A stretch of 5,763 nt of DNA from assembly GCA_019415435.1 (NCBI GenBank), contig DXZE01000070.1, positions 1 to 5,763 of the forward strand, given 5' to 3'. The notes beneath the pieces were generated by a model. That model worked only from the letters and a program-made list of their open reading frames with translations, searched no databases and had not been told where the DNA came from. The stretch's first letter is position 1, and the number at the start of each line of letters is the position of its first letter. Both the position numbers and the translations under genes were made by a program. Shown here one piece after another: positions 1-5,759 of this stretch. This DNA comes from Erysipelotrichaceae bacterium (lineage in GTDB: Bacteria; Bacillota_I; Bacilli_A; Erysipelotrichales; Erysipelotrichaceae).

Positions 1-28
1 GCCAAACCGCCCCATAAAGGGGCGTGGC
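1..28 (-). terminator. GC-rich hairpin downstream of the rubrerythrin gene, probable terminator
   Basis: A 6-bp perfect stem (CGCCCC at 8-13 with GGGGCG at 19-24) encloses a 5-nt loop. It is extended by an outer GCCA/TGGC pairing (1-4 with 25-28) across a three-base bulge. On the minus strand it follows the rubrerythrin stop by about 48 bases, the normal place for a terminator. Any T-tract on that strand would lie before base 1, so termination cannot be confirmed here. On the plus strand there is no good T-run after it. The minus-strand approach GTAGAAGCCACGCCCC also resembles hairpin ends of IS200/IS605-type elements, which is an alternative reading. Confidence 0.4.
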
Positions 29-76
29 TTCTACCGATTAAAAGATTTTTGTGAAACAGTCCTATCCCTTAATAGA

Positions 77-754
77 TTAATAGTTCTCTTCGCGTACTTC
101 GAAGAAAGACTGTGGATGTCCGCATACAGGACATACATCCGGAGCTTCTGTACCAACAACGATATGACCGCAGTTTCTGCATTCCCATACCTTGACTTCA
201 CTCTTCTTGAAGACTTCCTTCATCTTTACATTATGAAGCAGCTTTCTGTATCTTTCTTCATGCGTCTTTTCAATGGCACCGACACCTCTGAACTTGGCAG
301 CTAACTCTGTAAAGCCTTCTTCTTCTGCATCCTTGGCCATTCTTTCATACATATCTGTCCACTCATAGTTCTCACCTTCAGCCCCAGCTTCCAGATTTTC
401 TTCTGTATCTCCCAGCATACCGAGTTCCTTGAACCAGAGCTTTGCATGTTCCTTTTCATTATCTGCTGTTTTCAGGAATAAAGCCGCAATCTGTTCAAAG
501 CCCTGCTTCTTCGCTACAGAAGCGAAATATGTATACTTGTTTCTGGCCTGTGATTCACCTGCGAATGCCTCTAAGAGATTCTTTTCTGTCTTCGTGCCGG
601 CATAAGGGTTCTTCTTTTCTTCTTTTACAGCTTCAAACTTATCCTTGCCTACATGGCATAACGGACATGTCCAGTCTGCTGGTAAGTCTTCCCACTTTGT
701 GCCTTCCTTTTCTTCATCATAGATGTATCCACACACTGTGCATCTGTATTTCAT
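77..754 (-). CDS. Rubrerythrin with rubredoxin domains at both ends (rubredoxin-erythrin-rubredoxin)
   Basis: This is a 225-aa non-haem iron protein. Rubrerythrins reduce hydrogen peroxide to water in the cytoplasm of anaerobes, using electrons passed through a rubredoxin centre. An N-terminal rubredoxin domain has C5-x2-C8 and C30-x2-C33. The central four-helix diiron domain spans about 52-175. Its expected ligands, placed by family pattern, are E67 (in GESQARN), E100 and H103 (EKEH), E128 and E131 (ENYE), and E162 and H165 (EKTH). A C-terminal rubredoxin-like domain has C192-x2-C195 and C208-x2-C211. Classical rubrerythrin has only the C-terminal iron site and reverse rubrerythrin only the N-terminal one, so this is the composite form. 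The ATG is preceded by AGGAGG at good spacing. The gene is divergent from an AraC-type regulator, which may control it. The family call is very secure; the electron donor is unknown. Confidence 0.96.
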   Translation of the reverse strand: MKYRCTVCGYIYDEEKEGTKWEDLPADWTCPLCHVGKDKFEAVKEEKKNPYAGTKTEKNLLEAFAGESQARNKYTYFASVAKKQGFEQIAALFLKTADNEKEHAKLWFKELGMLGDTEENLEAGAEGENYEWTDMYERMAKDAEEEGFTELAAKFRGVGAIEKTHEERYRKLLHNVKMKEVFKKSEVKVWECRNCGHIVVGTEAPDVCPVCGHPQSFFEVREENY

Positions 755-762
755 ATCTTAAA

Positions 763-769
763 TCCTCCT
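763..769 (-). promoter_or_regulatory. Ribosome binding site of the rubrerythrin gene
   Basis: The minus strand reads TAGGAGGATTTAAGAT directly before the ATG at 754. The AGGAGG core is 8-9 bases from the start. It fixes the start codon and suggests efficient translation, as expected for an abundant peroxide-defence protein. Confidence 0.85.
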
Positions 770-781
770 ATTTGTATTTTT

Positions 782-806
782 ATAATATTCTCATGTTGAT
801 AATATT
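782..806. promoter_or_regulatory. Direct repeat in the divergent intergenic region, candidate operator
   Basis: The octamer ATAATATT occurs at 782-789 and again at 799-806, a period of 17 bp, between the divergent rubrerythrin and AraC-family genes. AraC-type proteins commonly bind direct repeats placed about two helical turns apart, so this could be the regulator's site. The 782-787 copy also reads TATTAT on the minus strand and could be part of the rubrerythrin -10. The region also begins with TTATAAT (780-786), one half of a PerR box, but the second half is poor. The surrounding DNA is very AT-rich, so chance is a real alternative. Confidence 0.3.
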
Positions 807-822
807 TCTTGCATTTTATATT
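796..822 (+). promoter_or_regulatory. Possible promoter of the AraC-family gene
   Basis: TTGATA at 796-801 resembles a -35 box and TATATT at 817-822 a -10 box, but the spacer is only 15 bp, shorter than the usual 16-18. Transcription would begin near 829, giving a leader of about 15 bases to the ATG at 845. That would exclude the upstream TTG at 809 as the start. The -35 box overlaps the second copy of the direct repeat, which would suit autoregulation. Confidence 0.25.
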
Positions 823-844
823 CATTAAATTGTATTATTTTGTC

Positions 845-1744
845 ATGACGTTAAATTATGCAAGATATGAAATACAGGTTCCCAAAGGCAATGTACATTA
901 TCCTGAAGAAGGATTAAGAATCTTTGCAAAAAAAGAGACAATGGAACCAGAAGATAACTTTCACTCCCTCCAGCATATTCATGAAGACTTTGAATGCATG
1001 TATATCCTGGATGGATATCTTTACTACACCATTGATGGAGAAACCATCAAGGCAGGCAAGGGAGATGTCGTATTCATTAATTCTAATGAAATGCATGCCT
1101 CTCAATTAAAGGAATCCAATGGATGTCAGTTTGAAATCATCCTGATTCATCCTTCTGTCTATGCCTCTGTGCCAATGGTAGTAAATGACTATCTGAATCC
1201 TGTTTTACAGGCAGATACTTCCTTCAGAGTCTATTCTGCCGGAACCAGAGAAGCCTATGCACTAAGCAGTATTATTCATCATATGAGTGAACAGTTAAAA
1301 GAGCAGAATGATGGCTATGAACTGAACCTGCTTTCAGATGCATTCCTGTTTCTGAAAAACATATGGAAGTCATTCGATCATGTTGTTTCATCTGATCCTG
1401 TTTCACAGGATATGACCCTGTTAAACCGTATGACTGCATGTATCTACCACCATTATTCTGAGAAACTGACATTATCTGACATAGCTTCCAGCGCTAATGT
1501 ATCTATCTCTACAGCTAACAGAATATTCCGTCATTTTCTTAACAGTACGCCTGTAGACTTTCTTAATCAGTGCCGTCTGGAATCTGCCGCAGGTTTGTTA
1601 CGTGCAACTGATAAACCTATTTCTGACATTGCTTATGACTGCGGCTTCTCTCAACAGTCTTACTTTACAAGAATATTCCGCAGAGAATATGGCTGTACGC
1701 CTGCCTCCTACAGAAAACAGCCAAATGATATCTATGTACATTAA
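845..1744 (+). CDS. AraC/XylS-family transcriptional regulator with N-terminal cupin sensor domain
   Basis: This is a 299-aa cytoplasmic transcription factor. The N-terminal half (about 20-100) is a cupin/AraC-binding fold, with the H-x-H-x3-E pattern H44, H46 and E50, the turn G-D at 73-74, and the closing N-x-x-H (N81-H84). The C-terminal half carries two helix-turn-helix motifs: the first around 210-231 (LSDIASSANVS...RIFR), the second around 258-281 (ISDIAYDCGFSQQSYFTRIF). The signature tail YGCTPASYR is at 282-290. I chose the ATG at 845. A TTG at 809 would add 12 hydrophobic residues, and neither start has a clear Shine-Dalgarno site. The ligand is unknown. Members of this architecture often sense sugars or small metabolites. 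Its divergence from the rubrerythrin gene suggests, but does not show, control of that gene. Confidence 0.9.
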   Translation: MTLNYARYEIQVPKGNVHYPEEGLRIFAKKETMEPEDNFHSLQHIHEDFECMYILDGYLYYTIDGETIKAGKGDVVFINSNEMHASQLKESNGCQFEIILIHPSVYASVPMVVNDYLNPVLQADTSFRVYSAGTREAYALSSIIHHMSEQLKEQNDGYELNLLSDAFLFLKNIWKSFDHVVSSDPVSQDMTLLNRMTACIYHHYSEKLTLSDIASSANVSISTANRIFRHFLNSTPVDFLNQCRLESAAGLLRATDKPISDIAYDCGFSQQSYFTRIFRREYGCTPASYRKQPNDIYVH

Positions 1745-1747
1745 AAG

Positions 1748-1771
1748 TCCGGGATACAAAAGTATCCCGGA
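1748..1771 (+). terminator. Rho-independent terminator of the AraC-family gene, possibly bidirectional
   Basis: A perfect 10-bp stem (TCCGGGATAC at 1748-1757 with GTATCCCGGA at 1762-1771) has an AAAA loop and starts three bases after the stop codon. On the plus strand it is followed by TTCATTTC, a broken T-run. On the minus strand it is followed by CTTTT, so it can stop transcription from both sides. Confidence 0.8.
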
Positions 1772-1790
1772 TTCATTTCACTTATAAGAT

Positions 1791-1883
1791 TTAAATTAAA
1801 TTCATTTCTTTACACTGCTGGGCAACATCATCTGAGGTGATGTCTGGAACAATGCCGAAACAGATAAAATTAAACCTTTTTAT
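1791..1883 (-). pseudogene. Possible 3' remnant of a lost gene (about 30 codons)
   Basis: On the minus strand a frame is open from 1883 to a TAA at 1791-1793. Its middle reads CFGIVPDITSDDVAQQC followed by a charged tail, which looks more like the C-terminus of a real protein than like random AT-rich sequence. It has no usable start codon and no Shine-Dalgarno site, and an in-frame TAA lies just upstream at 1884-1886. It sits between the terminator of the ATPase operon (upstream) and a hairpin usable on the minus strand (downstream), as a truncated gene end would. The plus strand of the same stretch also has an open frame, so chance is possible. No protein family was recognised. An inverted repeat ACATCA/TGATGT (1825-1830, 1838-1843) lies inside it. 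Confidence 0.2.
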
Positions 1884-1914
1884 TTATCCACTGTATTGCA
1901 TATGTTTCCCACAT

Positions 1915-1946
1915 AAAAAGAGATTCAGATCACTCCAAATCTCTTT
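1915..1946 (-). terminator. Rho-independent terminator of the membrane protein/ATPase operon
   Basis: On the minus strand AAAGAGATT (1938-1946) pairs with AATCTCTTT (1917-1925) around a 12-base loop. The T-run continues as TTTTT into 1915. It lies 8 bases after the ATPase stop codon. The stem is AT-rich but the T-tract is good. Confidence 0.7.
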
Positions 1947-1954
1947 GTCATCCA

Positions 1955-3865
1955 TCAGCTGAGTGTAAAATCTTCCAGCTTCAACAAGGATATATCAGCC
2001 TTATCATCCTGCATGACTCTTTCAGACTGATGCAGGACTGCCTGCTCTACCATCGTTCTTGCAAAGCGGCCATTACCAGCCTCTGAAGCTCTTTCTTTCT
2101 GTACTTTATCAAAGTATGCCTCTAATGATTCTTCTGCATTCTTATCAATTCTGTATCCTTTACTCTCTGCCTGCAATTCTGCGATCTCCAATAACTCTTT
2201 TCCAGTGTAATCCGGGAAATCAATGATCTTTGAGAATCTTGATTTCAGACCTGAATTAGCTTCCAGGAATACAGACATCTCTTTCTTATAGCCAGCTAAT
2301 ATCACAATCAGATTATCACGATTATCTTCCATAGCCTTTACCAAGGCATCGATTGCTTCTAAACCAAAGGAATCCTCTTTACCTCTATACAGTGAATACG
2401 CTTCATCTATAAAGAGAATGCCTCCTAAGGCACTCTGTATCACTGACATCGTTAACGGTGCCGTCTGACCAGCATATTGAGCAACTAAATCTCCTCTGCT
2501 TACTTCTACAAGCTGTCCTTCACTTAATACACCGGCTGCCTTTAAATATCTTGCAAGTAATCTTGCAATGGTAGTTTTGCCAGTACCAGGATTACCGGTA
2601 AAAATCATATGCATCGATACGGAAGCTGTCTTTAATCCCTGCTGTCTGCGTCTTGCCTGTATCTGTACATTAGTCTGTAAAGAATGAATATATGTCTTTA
2701 CATTCTCTAATCCTATAATCTGATCCAGTTCTTTATTAACAGCCTGAATCTCTTCTTCCTGATTCTTTTCTTTTATCAAAGGATTACCATCAATACATGG
2801 TTTACCATCTGTAACCGTAATCTGTATTTCCTTTGTCTCCTTCTGCATAACTAAGTCCGATATGGATTCATAGAAATCAGATATGTATTTATCTATGGAA
2901 TGAGCACCCTGAACCTTGTCATAATGTTCAAGCATCCATGCATTCAGTTTCTCATCTGTCATCACTTCAATCTTCAGATGATCCCTGCATTGTCCTTTTA
3001 ACCTGTTTATGCCTTCTTCTATAATCTTTCCGGATGTACCTTCATTTAACTTTTCAAATGTTACGACATCCACATGACGCATGAAGTCAGCTCCGAATGT
3101 ATTCTGGATGAGAGAAACATTCTGGTTTGTGATAAATACAAGATACTTTCCTTTTGTAGTCAGAGAGTCAACAGTATCTCTTACAAGACCCTTCTGGTTT
3201 TCTACCAGGATACCATTAGAAAAAACATATCTTTTGTTTAAAAGAAGCTTTCCTTCACATACAAAAGCATTCACCATTCTGATAAATACAGGTGAACACT
3301 TTTCCACATGTTCAAATGCAATGATCTCTCCTTCTTTATGAAGTGCTTCGTATAGATCCTGTAAGAATACCTGTTCTTCATTAACAGATGTATATCTGGA
3401 TAAATCGATTGTATGAATTGTTTCAGAAGAGAACAGATGCCTGTTATGAAATACTTCTGCCGCATACTTTAATAAAGTATGCTTGCCAGTACCTTCAGGA
3501 CCTGTGATGACTATGACATTACCCTTCTTATCCTTCATGACATATGGTCTGCGTAATGCCTGTACAAGTTCATGTACTGCCTGATCCTGACCATAGATAT
3601 GTTTCTTTAATGCTTCTTCTATCTCTTTGCTGGCAGATAAGGAAATATCTTCTTTTGTTTCAATGACACCATAATCCTGATACAGATCTCTGGAAAGCTG
3701 ATCAACATCTGATTTCTTTATTTCTTTATCTTTGGAAAGAATATCATTTATCTGACGAGCGGCAGTATCATGATCACGCAATACACTGGATTCTGTTTCC
3801 CAGGGACGTTTCTTCCCAAGCACTTCTTTCATCAGTCTTTCCTTTTCTTCGTGAATATTACTCAT
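1955..3865 (-). CDS. Double AAA+ ATPase: degenerate Clp-like module fused to an intact CbxX/CfxQ (SpoVK/EccA-type) module
   Basis: This is a 636-aa protein without signal or membrane segments. Residues 1-75 form a charged helical leader. Residues 82-350 match a Clp/Hsp100 D2-type AAA+ domain with its small C-terminal subdomain (YGQDQAV at 91, TDEKL at 303, GAH at 320). Its active site is degraded: Walker A is GPEGTGK128-H129, Walker B is IIAFE185-H186, the finger region FMRH264VD, and sensor 2 GAH322; sensor-1 N247 remains. Residues 380-615 are a CbxX/CfxQ AAA+ domain with intact GNPGTGK430-T431, ILFID487-E488, arginine finger R543 (GLKSRF) and sensor 2 R600 (GNGRF). This half should hydrolyse ATP; the first is probably structural. 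I prefer the ATG at 3865, which overlaps the previous stop as ATGAGTAA, with AAGAG upstream. An ATG at 3898 would add 11 residues but has no ribosome site. It is translationally coupled to the XpaC-like membrane protein, its probable partner. The substrate is unknown. Confidence 0.9.
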   Translation of the reverse strand: MSNIHEEKERLMKEVLGKKRPWETESSVLRDHDTAARQINDILSKDKEIKKSDVDQLSRDLYQDYGVIETKEDISLSASKEIEEALKKHIYGQDQAVHELVQALRRPYVMKDKKGNVIVITGPEGTGKHTLLKYAAEVFHNRHLFSSETIHTIDLSRYTSVNEEQVFLQDLYEALHKEGEIIAFEHVEKCSPVFIRMVNAFVCEGKLLLNKRYVFSNGILVENQKGLVRDTVDSLTTKGKYLVFITNQNVSLIQNTFGADFMRHVDVVTFEKLNEGTSGKIIEEGINRLKGQCRDHLKIEVMTDEKLNAWMLEHYDKVQGAHSIDKYISDFYESISDLVMQKETKEIQITVTDGKPCIDGNPLIKEKNQEEEIQAVNKELDQIIGLENVKTYIHSLQTNVQIQARRRQQGLKTASVSMHMIFTGNPGTGKTTIARLLARYLKAAGVLSEGQLVEVSRGDLVAQYAGQTAPLTMSVIQSALGGILFIDEAYSLYRGKEDSFGLEAIDALVKAMEDNRDNLIVILAGYKKEMSVFLEANSGLKSRFSKIIDFPDYTGKELLEIAELQAESKGYRIDKNAEESLEAYFDKVQKERASEAGNGRFARTMVEQAVLHQSERVMQDDKADISLLKLEDFTLS

Positions 3866-4841
3866 GGGAATCACTCTTGGATGACATGGAACCTTCATCC
3901 GTTAATCCATCTTTCTGCAATACTGCCTCTAAAGTAGAAATATCTGCGGCCAGATTAATAAAATCTTCATCCGTCATAGATGAAATAATCTTCTTCATGG
4001 CTTCATTGATCAGTTTAATGGTTCTTGTTAACTGCTGTTTGGTCTTCTCATATGCTTCATCTGATGTGGCACTCTGCAGATTTGCATACTGCTGTAATAT
4101 CTTTACCAATATAGGCAGATAGTATTCATACAGCTTCTTAAGCTTAGGTTTGGAATCCGGAAGCTTCTTTTCCAGTGTCTGAATCTGTTTTAACAAAGCA
4201 CATGTCTCAAACAAACCATCTGATATTTCTTTATCCGGAATATCATTGTTTAAACTGTTGATTGTATTGATATAATCCTGAGCTGTTTCAGACTTCTTCC
4301 TTTCTTCTTTCTTTACTTCTTCTTTTTTATTATCCGTTGTATCGACTACTTCTGTATCAAATACATTATCTCTGTCAGGTTCTTTCGCAAAGATCAGTAA
4401 CTGACGCATGATGTCATCATAATCCTGCGGATACTTTCTTTGAAAAGAAGTAAAAGAACCAATTCTCTGATTACCATGATAAACATCTAAAGAAGCCAAT
4501 GATGCATATCTTGTGCCATTTACCTGTAAAGAGTAATCAGAAGTAACTGGTAATATTCTTCCTGTTTGAAAATAATGTCTCAGATATACATTGATTCTGG
4601 CAATATCACTGGCATTGTATTTTGTATTAGAAAACTGATAATAGTTACTTGTCCGATTATAGGTACTCTGGTATCCACTCCGGGTATCCTGTTTCTTTGA
4701 TATAGCCACAGCCGCAAATGCCACAATCAATACCACCGCTAATATCAACAGTAATGGCCATAAGACACTGCCAACAGGGAAGACAAAGAATATAAATACA
4801 AACAAGAACCAGATCCAGTTGAAATTGTTACGGGAATTCAT
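3858..4841 (-). CDS. Membrane-anchored protein with XpaC-like (5-bromo-4-chloroindolyl phosphate hydrolysis family) C-terminal domain
   Basis: This is a 327-aa protein. Two hydrophobic segments (about 8-24 and 26-47) separated by a short F-P-V-G turn form a membrane hairpin. It is followed by K49-K50, so the bulk should face the cytoplasm. Residues 50-155 form a Tyr/Ser/Asn-rich domain with a short repeated motif style (ASDIARINVYLRHYF, SYSL-type strands) that I do not recognise. A Lys/Glu linker spans 171-185. Residues 186-312 are helical and resemble the XpaC family (YYLPILVKIL at 240, then a long Thr/Lys helix and DISTLEAVLQKDGL at 300). The enzymatic name of that family rests on an old plasmid phenotype; members often sit beside TelA-like proteins. 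The start has AAGGAG five bases upstream. Its stop overlaps the ATPase start by 8 bases, so the two are probably made together and act at the membrane. Family assignment is by recognition of pattern, moderately sure. Confidence 0.8.
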   Translation of the reverse strand: MNSRNNFNWIWFLFVFIFFVFPVGSVLWPLLLILAVVLIVAFAAVAISKKQDTRSGYQSTYNRTSNYYQFSNTKYNASDIARINVYLRHYFQTGRILPVTSDYSLQVNGTRYASLASLDVYHGNQRIGSFTSFQRKYPQDYDDIMRQLLIFAKEPDRDNVFDTEVVDTTDNKKEEVKKEERKKSETAQDYINTINSLNNDIPDKEISDGLFETCALLKQIQTLEKKLPDSKPKLKKLYEYYLPILVKILQQYANLQSATSDEAYEKTKQQLTRTIKLINEAMKKIISSMTDEDFINLAADISTLEAVLQKDGLTDEGSMSSKSDSHE

Positions 4842-4846
4842 GTTAT

Positions 4847-4852
4847 CTCCTT
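4847..4852 (-). promoter_or_regulatory. Ribosome binding site of the XpaC-like gene, inside a small inverted repeat
   Basis: The minus strand reads CTCCGTAAGGAGATAAC before the ATG at 4841. AAGGAG is the Shine-Dalgarno site, five bases from the start. CTCC-GTAA-GGAG can fold as a 4-bp stem with a GNRA-type loop that covers GGAG. The predicted start of transcription falls near 4854, so mRNA from the local promoter would probably lack the full left arm. Only longer readthrough transcripts would form the hairpin. Confidence 0.6.
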
Positions 4853-4860
4853 ACGGAGTG

Positions 4861-4869
4861 ATTATAGCA
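4861..4869 (-). promoter_or_regulatory. Extended -10 promoter of the XpaC-like/ATPase operon
   Basis: The minus strand reads TGCTATAAT, a perfect extended -10 element (TG-N-TATAAT; TATAAT at 4861-4866). At a 17-bp spacer the -35 position reads TGCTGT, a poor match, so the extended motif must carry recognition. It lies 20 bases before the ATG, giving a leader of only about 13 bases. It abuts the terminator of the preceding gene, so the XpaC-like/ATPase pair can be transcribed separately from it. Confidence 0.7.
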
Positions 4870-4870
4870 T

Positions 4871-4904
4871 AGAGAAAGGAGAAACAGCATCATGCTGTTT
4901 CTCC
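4871..4904 (-). terminator. Rho-independent terminator built into the last codons of the 274-aa gene
   Basis: On the minus strand GGAGAAACAGCA pairs perfectly with TGCTGTTTCTCC (12 bp) around the loop TGA, followed by TTTCTCT. The left arm is the last four sense codons (Gly-Glu-Thr-Ala) and the loop is the stop codon itself. The T-run is interrupted, so some readthrough into the next operon is likely. Confidence 0.75.
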
Positions 4905-5714
4905 GGCTGTCTTTTCCATACGCCACATATCACTGTAGCTGATAAACGGTATTTTAGCCGCATACTCTCTTGCCTTGCGTCTTTGTGATTTTACATCACC
5001 CTGATGATCTACCTGTAAGATCTGTTTATTGACCATATACTGTACATACAGTAATTTCTTCAAGACAAACCAATGTATGACATACTCCGCTATTAACTTA
5101 GAACGATCTTCTGTCTCAGGCAATGTCTTTTTTGCAAGATCAATCTCTTCTTCTGCTGCTTTTACAGCTGCTTCTTCCAATTGATCATACGTATGATACA
5201 AGTGATGATCTATCTTTCTCTGTAAGGCACCTGCCCGCATCGTAAACAGTTTATGGAATGCATCAGATATCATCTCCGGCTGATCACTGCATATCGCAGC
5301 CATCTCATTTTTGGCACAGTTAAACTCACTGCCAGGCTCGCATAAGCAAAGATAATAACCCTTGGCATACAGCCATCCGTTCTTCTCATACGGAAGAACA
5401 AGAAGACCTCTTTCTACTTCATTCTCTGAAGCATACACAATATATGGATATGTGACAGATTTACCATTCAGCTTGAAAATATCCCTGTACTGAATAATCT
5501 GATTTGTTATTGAGTCATGATTCACCTTTGTATGAAAGTCATAACAAACGTATGCATCCTGATGTTTTGCAAGAATATTCGCAAAAGCAAGACGCAGATC
5601 ATCATTCATGGAATGATCTATCCGCAGGAATTCAGCTAATGATCCATTGTAAAGACAATCATCGCCTCCGGTATTTCGATCCTTCATATTCTTCAGAATC
5701 GTATAAATTGCCAC
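4890..5714 (-). CDS. Soluble protein of unknown function, upstream of the XpaC-like/ATPase pair
   Basis: This is a 274-aa protein with no signal peptide or membrane segment, and I recognise no family. The N-terminal two thirds look like a mixed alpha/beta domain with strands such as YIVYASENEVERGLLVLPYE (90-109) and WLYAKGYYLCLCEP (114-127). A cysteine cluster lies at C123, C125, C133 and C142. From about 150 onward it is helical and strongly charged: a likely coiled coil at 177-197 (Glu/Lys/Ala rich), a more hydrophobic helix at 208-228, and a basic stretch KSQRRKAR at 242-249. The start is GTG, supported by GGAGGTGATC upstream; no other start fits. It has its own promoter-like -10 at the right edge and a terminator in its stop codon. 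Its position, 48 bases before the XpaC-like gene on the same strand, suggests a shared process. Real gene with good confidence; function unknown. Confidence 0.8.
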   Translation of the reverse strand: MAIYTILKNMKDRNTGGDDCLYNGSLAEFLRIDHSMNDDLRLAFANILAKHQDAYVCYDFHTKVNHDSITNQIIQYRDIFKLNGKSVTYPYIVYASENEVERGLLVLPYEKNGWLYAKGYYLCLCEPGSEFNCAKNEMAAICSDQPEMISDAFHKLFTMRAGALQRKIDHHLYHTYDQLEEAAVKAAEEEIDLAKKTLPETEDRSKLIAEYVIHWFVLKKLLYVQYMVNKQILQVDHQGDVKSQRRKAREYAAKIPFISYSDMWRMEKTAGETA

Positions 5715-5718
5715 AACA

Positions 5719-5728
5719 GATCACCTCC
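5719..5728 (-). promoter_or_regulatory. Strong Shine-Dalgarno site deciding a GTG start
   Basis: The minus strand reads CGGAGGTGATCTGTT before GTG. GGAGGTGATC is complementary to ten bases of the usual 16S rRNA 3' end, and its core lies about nine bases from GTG. This supports the GTG as the true start and compensates for the weak codon. Confidence 0.8.
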
Positions 5729-5753
5729 GATCCTTTATACGGAACTTATGTTC

Positions 5754-5759
5754 ATTATA
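5754..5759 (-). promoter_or_regulatory. Candidate -10 box of the 274-aa gene
   Basis: A consensus TATAAT on the minus strand lies about 40 bases before the GTG start, which would give a leader of roughly 33 bases. The -35 region lies beyond the end of the window, so the promoter cannot be confirmed. Confidence 0.45.

Noticed and set aside
8..60. Purine riboswitch, suggested by TTCTACC at 29-35 after a GC-rich stem
   Set aside because: The second conserved loop (CCGTAAA) and the closing helix are absent, and no plus-strand gene follows.
780..794. PerR box in front of rubrerythrin
   Set aside because: Only the first half (TTATAAT) matches; the second half fits only if the central base is dropped, which is within chance for such AT-rich DNA.
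442..828. Plus-strand open frame of 128 codons antisense to rubrerythrin
   Set aside because: It lies opposite a secure gene, has a composition typical of a reverse-strand shadow, and has no ribosome binding site.
809..844. TTG start adding 12 residues to the AraC-family regulator
   Set aside because: It has no ribosome site, would add a hydrophobic stretch foreign to the family, and may lie before the transcription start.
3081..3465. Open frames on both strands inside the ATPase gene
   Set aside because: They overlap a long domain-rich coding region in other frames and have no start signals.
3866..3898. Upstream ATG at 3898 for the ATPase
   Set aside because: It has no Shine-Dalgarno site and would lengthen the overlap with the previous gene to 41 bases; the ATG at 3865 gives the compact ATGAGTAA overlap typical of coupled genes.
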